Assembly (NCBI GenBank): GCA_000497125.2
Contig: CM035319.1
Location: 922,001-986,000 of the forward strand
Source of the DNA: Spironucleus salmonicida
Lineage: Eukaryota > Fornicata > Diplomonadida > Hexamitidae
Length of the DNA stretch: 64,000 nucleotides
Reading direction: 5' to 3'
Of this stretch, positions 12,657-24,946 are shown piece after piece; position 1 is the stretch's first letter; the number at the start of each line of letters is the position of its first letter. The notes under the pieces are model-generated. The model had not been told where the DNA came from and made no database searches. It saw only the letters and a program-made list of their open reading frames with translations. The position numbers and the translations under genes were made by a program.

Positions 12657-12772
12657 ATATTTGTTTGATGAATATATGAATAATTCTATTACTGATAAGT
12701 GTACGTGTATAAATATGAATATGTTTTAATAAATAAATTAAAATTGAAAAAAACAAAGATAATTCTTGTTGA
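12365..12772. other. AT-rich spacer, inner end of left TIR
   Basis: No gene is visible. It holds a T10 run followed by CAATTTAATT at about 12380 and the AT-rich inner edge of the TIR. At 12745 the sequence TTGAAAAAAAC lies just past the stop of the next gene. Such T7-10 or A7-10 tracts flanked by CAA/TTG recur between genes of the element and may be transcription signals. Confidence 0.4.
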
Positions 12773-13735
12773 TCACTATCTCATAATAATACTTTAATCT
12801 AATGGTAACTATATATTAATAAGATCATATTAATTAGAATAAATATCTATAAATCCGTTATCTGGTCTAATAATAATAGTACCACTCTTTGCAGATCCTT
12901 TTTAAATAGTAATTGGGAACTTTTTAGCACAGTCTTTTGGCATAAGAATTAATCCACCTTACTGAGCACACTCATCATTTATAATAATTTTATTATCTAC
13001 GCTACCAGATTCTTTGATGAGAATATTACCAGTACAATCTTTACCAATAAATATATTTTATGAATCTTATATTTATATATTTTTAGAATTACTATCAATA
13101 TACACTTTTGATGAATTATTTATTTTTACATTCTCACAATCTGATATGAATATATTGCTACCAACTACATCACAACCTGTTATTTACTTAGTACCTTCAA
13201 ATAAACATAAATTTTCTGCAACATATTTAACATTTTACATATTTGGTAAACTAACTTAAACATACTAAGCAGTATCATTTACGAACCTTTTAGGATAACC
13301 GATAACAGATTATACATTATTTGGTAATGCTTGATCAGTTACTTATACAAATTATAAATTTTAGAAATCGAAAGACATGTCAATCAATCCTGGTCTGATA
13401 CGTCTAACAATATTATAATGTTACATAGTCTTTGAACTTGGGTATTAAAATTTAAAATCACATATATCTGAATCAACTTTAGTACATATAATAATATCAT
13501 CAGTAAAGTTTACTGATTTCAATAGTTTAACAGTGTCACTTTCTTTATCATATTCAACTACATATAATCTTTCTAAACTACTATAATCTTAATTAATATA
13601 AACTTAATCTTAAATTTTACCGTGTGCTGATAGTTGTACAACATAAGGACCTTCTTGTCCTTCTTCGTAACCTTTTATATTATCAATTTGAATAGGTGTT
13701 TAACCACCTTACATAATATTAATGAACCTTTACAT
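12773..13735 (-). CDS. Beta-helix-like protein 1 (320 aa)
   Basis: A continuous frame (TGA at 12773-12775) with many TAA/TAG Gln codons. I chose ATG 13735 (MQRFINIMQGG); the Met eight codons in is also possible. The first ~160 residues form an unrecognised domain. The second half has short repeats of alternating hydrophobic residues with Asn, Gly and Cys turns (NIFISDCENVKINNSSKVYI, then NIFIGKDCTGNILIKES), typical of a right-handed beta-helix. Two paralogues follow at 13781-14868 and 14884-16056. Beta-helices occur in viral fibres and surface proteins and in polysaccharide lyases. A virion or surface role is inferred from the setting only. Confidence 0.7.
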
Positions 13736-13780
13736 TTATTCATATAAAAAATAAAGTCAATAAATATATAATCATAATAA

Positions 13781-14868
13781 TCATAATAATATTACATCTT
13801 ATGTAGATTATATGTTTAACAAATCATTGTCACTTGTTCTAACATCTATCATACCATTATTATTTTTGATTCTCACTACTCCATTATTTCCTGAATCAGA
13901 TCTGATTGTTATCGAATTTGTTTTTGCAGATCCTTACTCTATAAATAATATTCCATTATTAAAACAATTGGATTCTATATTTATTTAACTATTAATGTTT
14001 CCAGAGTTGTTACCTATAAATACTTAACCAGAATATTTATCAATATGTCCATCTAGCTTTATATTTTAACAACCTTGTTCTATAATTATATTTTAACAAT
14101 CATTATTTATTAGTATATTTTATCCATTAATTATTTAATTTTATTATTTACCTATAAATATTATGTTGTTACCTTTACATTATATATTTTACATGTTGGT
14201 ACCTAGAACAATATTGTTACCAGTAATTTAACAATTGCTAATATGTGTTATGTTAACTTCACATAATAAATATTTTGAATAGTAACATAATTAAACATCT
14301 TAAGGTAATCTTAATGGTTGATAACTTATGTTACATTAATTTTATTTTACTAATATAAATTCATCTGGTAAATTTGGAGTACTAGCAGGAATAGTTATTG
14401 GAATAAAACAATTAATAATATTACCTAAATAATTAAATTATTAACATACAGTATTCACAAAATCAAACTAACAATGTAACTATTGTCTAGATCTGTTACA
14501 AATCAAGTAAAATTTGTTTTAATATTTAAAAGAGTAACACTCGTTACATATCTTAACATAAATAACATCATTTGTAAACTTATCAGAAACTAATTATATT
14601 ATCTCATTATTTATATTATCAAATGATATTATTTTAAGTTTCTCATTTTATAATTATATTGGATAGTCATCTACTTTATTCACAGATTATTATTCATTCT
14701 TTTTTTCAATTCTTATTTCTTAATAGAATCATTGATTATTTCCTAGTCTATATCTATAAATATTTATAACTATTTTGTAGTTACTACAATTCTACCATTA
14801 TATGTTAAAGTTGGATATGATCATATTAGTTGTGCATTTAATTTAGCGAAAAATTTTCTAATAAACAT
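13781..14868 (-). pseudogene. Beta-helix-like protein 2, disrupted
   Basis: Paralogue of the neighbouring beta-helix-like genes. It starts MFIRKFFAKLNAQ at 14868, has an in-frame TGA at 14821-14823 (codon 16) and a frame change at a T7 run (14700-14706). It then reads openly to TGA 13781-13783. The C-terminal half has ladder-like repeats (NIVLGTNMQNIQCKGNNIIF, later QVFIGNNSGNINSQINIESN). Its start is 15 bp from the divergent start of paralogue 3, so they probably share a promoter. The lesions suggest decay, or indel errors at the homopolymer; the TGA is not explained by that. Confidence 0.65.
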
Positions 14869-14883
14869 ATGCCACAGCAGTAA

Positions 14884-16056
14884 ATGTTCATAAACATCTA
14901 GTCAACCAATGATATTAAAAGATTGAATATAACTTAATCAGATAAGATAATTTATCCAGAACAATTAAACGTATTAGAATTAACAAACATTAGTGTATAA
15001 ACTAATTAAAAATGTAACGACTTAGTATTAAAAGGAAGTAATGATGATATTATAATAGCTAGATTAGTTGATACTGAACTGTGTTCGTTTTTGTATAGAC
15101 ATGACAAATATTCTATAATTAAAAGATACAATGATAATATAAGTCCAAATTTTGATTTTAAAAATACAATTAAACACTAAGATCGTAGTGGATTAATATA
15201 ATATAAATAAGTAACTTAAAATTAATATAATTTAGATGGAATTGTTAGTATTAAAGATAGCATAGATCTATCAACATATTTATAAAATATAAATTTGTAA
15301 CTAAACTTGTTATAATCTTATTCTGATATCACCAAATTATAAGATATAACTGTTATTAACTCTTCTGATATTGTGTTAGGAAACTAGAGTTAAGGAATTA
15401 GTATACATGATAGTACAAATATTAGAGTAGATGATAATTGTTGTAGCGAGTCTGGAAATATAATTATTAATTCTTCTAATGATATTCACATAGGAAACAA
15501 TTGTGCAAACTATGGATTAATTTATATAAAAGATAATTGTTAAAATATTTATATTTAAGAATAGTGTAGTAATTCGGGTTAAATAATAATAAACAGTAAT
15601 TGTGGATCACTTGGTGGTTAAATTATTATACAAGATCAGTGTGCTAATTAAGGTTAAATATTGATAGGGAACTCTTGTGCAACTAATGGAGGTAAAATAT
15701 TGATAGGTAAACAACTATAATTAGTAAAAATATAAAATGGGACGACAACTAATCCAAATTCTATATTAAACATATGTTACGATTAATATAATTTTGACCA
15801 ACAAATAATATTATAGAAATCTTAGTAAAATCTTTAAATTATAAATGATCTACAAATATAGAGATACAAATTCCTATATTTAATAAACACTAAAGATTAT
15901 TATAATCATATCAAGAAGATACACTAAAATAATATTATAAATTTATAATAAGTATAGAATTATATAGCACCAGTAATAGATCTACAAAATCCAGACTAAA
16001 TACCAAATATGTTCGACACTGATTAATATGAGAATGTAAAAATTTTATTAAACTGA
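14884..16056 (+). CDS. Beta-helix-like protein 3 (390 aa)
   Basis: An intact frame from ATG 14884 (MFINIQSTNDIKR) to TGA 16054-16056. Residues ~165-285 carry repeats of the type GNIIINSSNDIHIGNNC and GQIIIQDQCANQGQILIGNS, with Cys and Asn at turn positions and hydrophobic triplets between, as in a right-handed beta-helix. It is divergent from paralogue 2 and ends 5 bp before the primase-helicase start. The family repeats suggest a fibre-like or surface protein; nothing indicates an enzyme active site. Confidence 0.72.
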
Positions 16057-16061
16057 GTATA

Positions 16062-19000
16062 ATGAACGCTTCTATAAATGATTGTTTCAAAGCATGCATT
16101 GGTTCTTAATATATCTTCTGGATTTATGATAAAAGGCTATAAAGTTAGTACGCAACACACTATTTACCTACCTAATCTGACAATGATGCATTTTGGTAAG
16201 AGTATATAGAGAAGTTCATATCTTCACCAAATAACACTAATGTACAATACAAAAACAAAGCTATTGATCCTAAATATAATTCTGGGATACCATTTGACTC
16301 TGATATATACATAAATATAGATGAAAAGGAATATTTAGTCAGCTATTATTAAATCTTATTGTAAGGTAGATAAAAGTAGCTAGCTCAACAAAAATTAGAT
16401 AATATATAAAATATGAATGAAAATGATATTATGTAAACGTTTAAATAATTAGTAAGTGCTCACAAATTTATACCGAAATAAGATATTATGTAACTAATTT
16501 AATAAGCAACAGTAGAGTTCCTATCTTTCCTAAACAGTAGATTCGAAAAGTCTACTATAGGTGGTAATCCATAAGGTAATCCTTTAGGTATATAACCTAT
16601 AATTATGTTACGAGACAAATTAGACTTATCAAAATCTAAAAGTGATGAACATGTTTACAGATACGGTTTCCATATATATTATTTTGGTGTCAAGTTTACC
16701 TTTTAATGGAAATATTTTATAAAAGAGTACTTCACTTTCTCACCACAACTAATTTAAAATCTATAAATGTTGTTACCACACACTACTCTAGATTAATTCT
16801 TAGATACTTAACCTTTGGTAGGAGCAATTTCTCTTCCTTTATCTAATAGTAAAGCTAAATCTTATTCTAGATTTTATAATAGTGATAACAATAAATATGT
16901 AGATGTTACTACTGATATCTTATTATTATTAGCATTAAATCCTTTCTAAGGATAACCTGCTAAGATATAGTAACAGTACTCATATTTAATATTAGATGAA
17001 TTTTAATCTTTTGTAGAATATTTGTAGATTAACCAAACCCAAAGTTACGAACATGCAATAACTGTAGCTATTAATTTTATAATGTAACATTCAAAAGCTG
17101 ATCCATCTTTACTAGAATTATATAAATAGTATGGACATCCATCTTACCAACAAAGAATACAAATTATATAATATTTAATAAATATATATAGCGGTAAACA
17201 TAGATTTATGTTACTATAGTGTGCTTACTATTTAATAATGTGTGGTAACGATTAAACTACTTAACTAAAATATAATTCTGTACAACAAATACTTGATACT
17301 TATGTACCTTCTATTGATACTCCATAAGGTAATCCATAAGGTACTCCATAAGGTAATCCTATTATTGATAACAACGTTGATGATGAATATGTTGATGAAT
17401 CTGTTGATGATAGTACTACATAAGGTAATCCATTAGGTACTCCATAAGGTACTTCGTTAGATGGTGAAGTATCTCAAGTATCTTATTTATTAAATTCTGA
17501 TACACTTGTTAATACGTCATCAGAAGATACTGTTTGGTTAGAAAGTAAGAGAAATAGATTTCAAAAAAAATATCTATTATAGTATAGCAATAATTTTAGT
17601 ACGTTCATAAAAATAACCAATCAGTAGAGCAATCAATATTATTATTGTTCAAATTATATAATTCTATAAATAATACTAACTTATAATATAATTAATAATT
17701 AATATATTTATAAAATTTTGAAAGTTTTCTTGCTAAGTATCATTATGGAATATTTCTTCAAACTTATTATTCACAGTTGAGATCATCTACTTTAGATGTA
17801 TCAGTTTAAGAAACTTACACAGATTATATTGTAACATAATTATAAAACAAAGTAATAAGAAGATGTGATGGATTATTAGTATTTTAAGAATCTGCTATAA
17901 ATTATTCTGATTATAATAAATATCACTTTGATACTGGTGCTATACAAGTTCCGGATATTACAAACAAAATTATGGTTAATTTAAAAAATAATATATGTTA
18001 AAAGGTAGCTTAATATAAATTAAATTCTTATATAATATTTCTTGAAGCTTCTAGTAACTTTTCTAATAAACGGTGGCTTGCTAAATAAGAAGATTCTCCG
18101 AATATTGTTCAATACCGAGAAATTTCATAGTTATATTGTTAGATACGTTCCATAGATATGTATTAAACTAAATTCAGAACTACTGGTAAAGCTACAACAG
18201 ATAAATTGTAACCAAACTTATAGTTAAATCAATTAGATATAGATTAAGATGATAATATAATAGGAGTATTTAATGGTATAATATAATATGATAATAATAT
18301 TAATAACTTTTAATTACTAAATGCTGATCAATGTAGAACTAAACTAGTTACAAAATCTAATCTGTTTGAAATATAGTAATAGTTTATAGATAAGAATTAA
18401 TTCTTGATAACTCCAGAATAATTATCAAAAGATATTATAGAAGGATATGATGATAACTAGAGTTATTATTAAATTTATAAAGAAGTAGAATCAATTTACT
18501 CAGATATATTTAATGATGGAGACGACATCGAAGTATTTGAATTTATTATATTATAAGGTTTTACAAGAATGATTCATAAGACTATATCAAACTCTCACGT
18601 ATTGTTTTAATATGGTACTGGTTCAGATGGTAAAACATTCTCAACTTAAAACATAATGACAGGATTAGGTTCTGATGCAACATCTATACAAAAACGAAAG
18701 ATTTCAGCGTAAGGTTATTCATCTAAAGTTAAATCATCAGTATTACAAACTTCGAACACTTGTGCTAGTAGTCATGACAGTGGGGGTTATCCAGAATTAA
18801 TTGGTAAATATATTGCAGTAGTATCTGAATTAAATATTAATGTTGACCTAAGTGTAGATGTAATCAAATCATTATGTTGTGACACTTAAGTTAGTTGTAG
18901 AAAAGCAAATGCTTCTGATGTTGTTAGTTTTACAAATAAAGCTCTTATTATTATATAATCAAATTCTTATCCTAGATTTAATTAATAAATAGATGATGGT

Positions 19001-19459
19001 CTAGCAAGAAGATTCTTATTTTATAGCCATAAAGTTAAATTTATAAGTGAGTAATCTTATAATGACAAAACCGAATCAGAAAGAAGACAAAACAAAATAG
19101 CTAGTGTAGATATACGTACAAAAATGTCATCAGATCTTAGATATATAGATGTGTTTGGGTTTTATATGTTATAAACTTATATGAAGTGTATAAGAAGAAG
19201 AGATGATTATACTAAAGTTACCCCAATGTTATAATATGAAACTAAACAATTTTAAGATAATATTTAAAAATATATCACAGAGTGTTCTAATTTATTAGAA
19301 TTTAAACACATAAACTTCATCTACTTTAAATAATATATAAAGAATGTTTAAAATATAATAAAATCTTAAGAAGAATAGAAGAACCTTAATTAATAATAAG
19401 TTGTAATCATATTTATTAATTAAAAGTAATCTTTAGTATATATATATATGTTATTTTGA
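16062..19459 (+). CDS. D5-like primase / SF3 helicase (about 1130 aa, one frame change)
   Basis: The N-terminal frame starts at ATG 16062 and the C-terminal frame ends at TGA 19457. They join at an A8 run (17563-17570) if one A is missing from the sequence. The N-terminal part looks like an archaeo-eukaryotic primase: an acidic DSDIYINID segment, then HVYRYGFHIYYF. A Pro-Gln-Gly-Asn/Thr linker follows near 17325-17460. The C-terminal part is an SF3 helicase of the D5/P4 type: Walker A GTGSDGKT (near 18614), motif B IAVVSELN, motif C with Asn in IIIQSNSYPRF, and the arginine finger DDGLARRF. Such proteins start replication in large DNA viruses, virophages and Polinton-like viruses. The frame change is either a sequencing error or a lesion. 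Confidence 0.8.
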
Positions 19460-19511
19460 CTTAACTAAGAAGATCTTGTGTAGGTTAACTGAGAATGACT
19501 TCTAAGCTAAA

Positions 19512-19673
19512 ATGAACAACACAAATTTTATAGTAATAATTATAGACCACGTTTATGTAAGTTAAAACTTACAACAGATCAATGATGTGTTCTACACTTC
19601 GTTATCTACTAAGAACATAGACGTACATACGACAATATTGAAAACTATATAAAGCTTTGAAAATAACATCTGA
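19512..19673 (+). CDS. Small hypothetical ORF (53 aa)
   Basis: A short frame between the convergent primase-helicase and packaging ATPase genes, from ATG 19512 to TGA 19671-19673. It starts MNNTNFIVIIIDHVYV and has normal-looking composition under the TAR=Gln code. No homologue is recognised. It could be a small element gene or chance. Confidence 0.35.
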
Positions 19674-19747
19674 TAATTATATTCTTATAATTTTTTTCAA
19701 GAATTTTATCAAAAAAAATATTATATAAATAAATATTAGTGATCATC

Positions 19748-20728
19748 TCACACTAATAAAGTGTCCCAGTTCTTGTATAGATTACTAACAGGTTATTAAA
19801 CAATTAATAAGAAGTTATAATTTGACAACTGTTGATTAATCTAAATAGGTTAAGGTAAGTTCGTCACTCTATTTAATTGCTTATATTGTTCTATAAATTA
19901 AGGTACCTAAAAAGTATCTGTCTACAACTTTGGTAAACTATAATACAAATCTTATATCTCTTCAAAGTCTACTCCTTAAAATAAGAATATCATATTCATG
20001 TGCTATTTAAATAGTTTAGTTGCTCGGTTGATACTATGTAAAGATATACCTATAAACCATAATCCTAAATGTCTCTTTGTTGTTAATAGTTTTGCAAAGA
20101 GTTCGTGAGTTAAATTAGTTAACTCTGTCTTTTAATAATAATCAAATCTTAAAACTATCTTCTACCTTCTGATCCAATATCCATCAAAGTGTTGTCCAAC
20201 TGATTTATATAATTGACTAACCTGTATATGTTTCTAGTTATCATATTCAGCGAATAACAATTCTGGATACTTAGTCTTTACTGTTTAAATTTAATTTATA
20301 CATTATATGATTTTATCTTAGTCCTATATTTAACCATTTCTTAATGTAGATTGTTTAGTTAAGACTTTACTAACATCGTCACTCATATTTTAAAAGAATT
20401 TAAATAATTATTATAATTTGTTATCATCTGGTTAAATCTTAGTCTTCTTATCTTTAGTTTGTTTTAAAGTATCGTCGCTCTGTACTGAAGGGGATATAAA
20501 GATATTATGAGTAACTTTTTCATTATTTAATTAAGGATTATTTAAATCATATTTAGTAAGAGTAGCGTAATCTATATATTGTTGAGCAACCGTATTCATT
20601 TAGTATGATTTACCTGAACCTGGAGATCCCCAGAACCCATAGAATCCATAAGATATTAATTTAATATTATTGTTTTAACTAGAATCTATAATAAATTAAC
20701 ATTCGTCTGATTACACATTATATGCCAT
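19748..20728 (-). CDS. A32-like (FtsK/HerA-type) DNA packaging ATPase (326 aa)
   Basis: An intact frame from ATG 20728 to TGA 19748-19750. Walker A is GSPGSGKS at residues 34-41, preceded by a beta strand (YGFYGFW). A strand HNIFISPS follows at about residue 82. A Walker-B-like IVLRFDYY and a later LWFIGISLHSINRA / MNMIFLFQGVD segment match the layout of A32-type ATPases, where a conserved sensor segment follows Walker B. The Walker B acid is weakly conserved. In Polintons, virophages and large DNA viruses this ATPase drives genome packaging into capsids. Its presence argues for a virus-derived element rather than a plasmid. The start lies 28 bp after the SF2 helicase stop, so the two may be co-transcribed. 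Confidence 0.72.
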
Positions 20729-20755
20729 TTATTAATTAGAAAAATATAATTTTGA

Positions 20756-23236
20756 TCATTTTATTATGTCTGGTCCTAAACATGTACCCGTTTATAATGC
20801 GTAATGTTATATATAACGACATCTATTAATTAAAGATAATTTATCATATACTTCTTATTTGTAGAATTAATTTTCAGAAAATAATTTATTGTAACTTGGT
20901 TAGAAAGTTGCACACACTTTAATTTAATCAGATATTATAATTTTATATTATGGTAACTCATCAGTAACTTAAAATATAATAAGGTTGTTGTTAGTATACA
21001 ATCTAGTTTGTACTACACATTTTATTTCTATCCTGGTATAATAATAGTATTAGCTTAATAATAACCTATAATGTTAAATTACTTTATTAGTTTGTTTATA
21101 CTATTCTTAACATATATTAAAGGTTTGTCATATATTGCAGCAAACAATTGTTTATGATTTTCAATAAATTAAGTATCATCATCTTTCATATATACATAAT
21201 TATCCCAAACTAAGTAAGATGTTAATGTATCATTGTTTAAGAATTCTTTTTCTAGTGATGCTTATTATTATATTAATTAACATATTTGCACTCTTAACTA
21301 ATTAGTAATTACTAATTAATTTATTTGTGTGAATACGTTAGCCATAGTATTGTTAGTATTCTTTTATACAATAATAATTGGAGTTAATTACTTTTACATA
21401 TTTGCTAATTATGTTTCTGAGGATTATTGTTTGGTAAGACAATCTTTTCTATATAAATATTCTTCATTAATATTTGATTAAATATATAATTATTTAATAA
21501 TATTTAGTAATTCTTCGTCACTAAAATATGATAAAGAGAAATTAAAGGTTACAAATTAATCCGTTCTAAGTATCTATAATAATTATTACTTAGGTATTGT
21601 TTTTATTTATAATTCAAATAAGAATTTGTAAATTTGGCTAAACATTTCTAATTTAAATCTGTCATACAGCTTTTTGGATTAATATTTAATTTGTTTTGTA
21701 TCTTCTAACAAGTTTGCATTATAACATTGTTTTCTTATTTTAAATAATAGTTATTATATATTTTAATCATCGTTATATATTTAAATCCATTTCTACTCAT
21801 GTTAAGTAATTTTTGAGAAGTTTGGAGCAGATGGTACGAATATATACGTTTTAACATATCTTTACTATTCTGGTAAATCTTAATGTGATTTAAATCTAAT
21901 AGATCTAGCAACAATTTATTTAAACATAGACATGTCTACTATATTATCAGTTATCATAAAATGGTTTACACATCTAAGACTTAACCCTGTCTGACCTATA
22001 GATGATAATATTAATAATTATATTTTGTATCCGTATTTATTTTCATAACTATTAAATATTTATTAAACTTTAGATAACTATATTCCAGATAACTCAGCCG
22101 TATATTTTAAATAAGTTGCTTGCTAATAATGCCTCTTATCTTCTTTGTTAGTATGTTATTATAACTGTTATCCACAAATCGAACATAACGTAGTCTGAGT
22201 AGGTCTTTCATTAAATAAAATGTAACCATTATGTAATAATATTTGTTCATATTGATATAACCCGAAATGAGTTTTAGTGTGATCAAAATATACTACTATT
22301 TTTTTTTTGATCTTTCTATTTTAATATATATTATAATTATTTTATGAAATTATAACTAATAGGTGAACACTTCTTAAGATTTTAAATAGATACTTTATCA
22401 CCTACCAAAATATGATTAGATAATATCTCAGTTCCATCATAATAATATTTAGGTAACAACAATTTAGCTCTATCCAATCCATCAGAGTTAGATGTTACTT
22501 ATAAATATTTATTATATTATTATTACCCGAGTTAACATCTAAACAAATTAAACTATTTTATTAAATTAGGTCCATTTTCTATTTATATGTTATTAGGAAT
22601 ATAGCTAGAATTAAGCTTAGTCCAACTTATAACATGTTCAGCTAATTTTTATATGTTTTAAGTATCATCACCTATACTCTAATTAAATATAGATAATATA
22701 GAATTAATTTCATCTACGTTAGAATTAATTAATGTACCAATAAGACATATAACTCTACAACTATTTAGATGTATTTTAAAGAAATCTCTAAACAGTTTAC
22801 CATAAGTGTTTAACTCTTTTTAATTATATAAATGTTAAAATTCATCTATGATTATATAACTACCTACGAATTAATCTTACAATTCTTAATAAGTATATCT
22901 CAACAGTCCTTATAAAGTAACGAATGTAATTTATAAAGTAGATTAACATTTATGTAAATCATTTTTGAATGCTTATACTGTAGTCTCATTTCCAATTACG
23001 ATTGCTCTATTAGTTATTTATTATATCATAGATATGGCAGTAGTAGTTATACCAGTTCCCATTACGAAGTCTAATATATACCATTTTAATTATTAATTAG
23101 CTAACATAAATATTCTTTAAGCATATAATTAATATTTCTTATATTAGAACTACGTACCAGTATTTTATATATTTAGTTTATCAACGTTAGTGTGCAAAGA
23201 TTAAAATCATAAATCATTTTTATCAATTTAAGTCAT
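20756..23236 (-). pseudogene. SF2 helicase of D6/VETF-NPH-I type, disrupted
   Basis: Reading from ATG 23236 gives an in-frame TGA at codon 10 (23207-23209). A helicase core follows: motif I FVMGTGITTTA, where the usual Lys is Ile; motif II IIIDEFQHL; motif III CLIGTLINS. The frame changes at a T10 run (22299-22308). It continues with a LCSICG zinc-type motif, LLILSSIGQTGLSLR and motif VI QIVARSIRFKSHQDLP. QxxxRxxRxxSHxxLP is typical of the poxvirus and large-DNA-virus transcription helicases. A further frame change near 21040 joins the C-terminal part ending at TGA 20756. These proteins act in early transcription or termination. With four lesions, including the Walker lysine, this copy is probably non-functional, although two lesions could be homopolymer or indel errors. 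Confidence 0.72.
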
Positions 23237-23294
23237 TATGTTAATCAATACAAAAAACACAACAATAGAAGATTATCTTTTTTTTCAAATATAA
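23237..23294. promoter_or_regulatory. Bidirectional intergenic promoter region
   Basis: A 58-bp gap separates the divergent SF2 helicase and the 272-aa ORF. It contains a run of nine to ten T followed by CAAATATAA directly before the ATG at 23295. Similar T-tract-CAA sequences occur at about 12380, 19690, 24130 (reverse) and 26110. Promoter function is inferred from position. Confidence 0.4.
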
Positions 23295-24113
23295 ATGTCT
23301 TCTTTTGGTATAGATCAGTACAATGCGTATGCTGGAAGTTTAGGAGAGTCTAGTGTACAATATTATAAAATCAAAAACATATTATTTAATTCAGCTTTCT
23401 ATTTAGGACCTGGACAATCTATTCCTAATTAAACATTCGATGACGATCATTACTTTACTAATATTTAAATTAATAGTATATATTTCTTAGGGAATTATTT
23501 TGATAAAGATAACATAAATGGGTTAAGCTTATACCATGCAGCATATTATTTCTCACCTACTGACAAATTCAACATGTACTTATTCTACGGAGATTTGTAG
23601 TTTACTAGGATGTTCATTCTTGGACATCTATTATAAGATGCTACTGCATAATTGAGTAGTTAAATCATGTTTACTTTCCATTTAATTAAACGAAACTGTA
23701 TATATGTATCTAAAGATATATATTAAATAACAATTGATAAATAAACATACCATGGTCAAATGAATGTTATGTGTTAAAGACTTTACCAGACCTAAGTTAT
23801 TATTGATAAATATAAATTATTTATAGAATTAGTATTAAAATTAAATGAAGAAACCAACAACAAACTAAAAGATTATAAAATATAAGCTAATGAATATTAA
23901 TAATATACTAAGCCAATTAAGTTATCATTATTATAAGATTATTATTAAACTATTAACCGATCGATATAATTATAAACTAATATGAATAAATTTAATACTT
24001 AAAATGTAAATGTTATATCATGTGTAAATATAGTAGATGTGTAGTTAGATAATTCAGTAGTTAACAACATGGATATAAAACAAAGTTGTAACATTAGTCA
24101 AGAACAATAATGA
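23295..24113 (+). CDS. Unknown element protein (272 aa)
   Basis: An intact frame from ATG 23295 (MSSFGIDQYNAYAG) to TGA 24111-24113. The first ~165 residues are rich in aromatic residues and short beta-like stretches (LYHAAYYFSPTDKFNMYLFY). A helical Lys/Gln/Glu part follows, and the end has a Cys/Asn pattern (VISCVNIVDVQLDNSVVNN) like the beta-helix-like proteins. No family is recognised. A structural protein is possible given its place in the element, but no capsid fold can be claimed from sequence. Confidence 0.6.
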
Positions 24114-24291
24114 ATTTGAAAAAGATAATTCAAAAAAAATCATATAAACTGATCATAAATTAAATTTATTTAATTACATACGTTCATTTAAATTTATTTA
24201 AGTTTATTTAAGTTAATCAGTTTAATAAAAACATATGTTTTATATATTATATTAATTTACGTATTATTAATTTGATGAATACTATAAAAGT

Positions 24292-24906
24292 TCATTTAGA
24301 AAAACATTACATACATGATTTAGAAATTTCAAATATGTCATTAAATATGCTTAGAAGCTTTTTTTTGTTTTTCTCGAATATAAAGGTTATATATTATTTT
24401 AATAAAATATAAAAATCATCATTAACTTCAATGCGTTTAGACGTATCATCACTAGATAAATATTATATTATACTATTTAATACTACTTATTGTCTATACT
24501 ATCCTAACTTTTTACCTTTAAAACATGACTCAGCTGTTGCCATTAATCCAACAATAACTTAATAAGCTGACTCAACAATGTTCTAATTAACGTAAGCTAC
24601 TTTAACATTTTGCATTATTTATAATGAATATTTTTAATATTTCTTGTTTTGGTTTTATGTTATTATTGATTATTTTAAATTATCTTTACTTATATTATTT
24701 AACAACAGGTCTGTTCTCTACACTAACGTTTCTTAACTGTTTACAGAACTTCCTAAATTATTTACTACAGTGTTCACTATATTACTTTCTATTTTTTCGT
24801 CTATATGTTCATTTTACAGTTTGTAAACTTCTTTTGAAAAATCTTATGAAAAGTCTTCAGACTCTTCTATTATATCTTTAAGAGTTTGGTTAATATCAGG
24901 TGGCAT
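24292..24906 (-). CDS. Unknown element protein (204 aa)
   Basis: A continuous frame from ATG 24906 (MPPDINQTLKDIIEESED) to TGA 24292-24294. It is charged and probably mostly helical, with a hydrophobic patch near VIVGLMATAESC. No known motif is seen. Its start is 40 bp from the divergent FEN1-like gene, so they probably share a control region. Confidence 0.55.
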
Positions 24907-24946
24907 TTGTTACTGTGAAAAATATTTTTTTATTGGCAGACATCAA

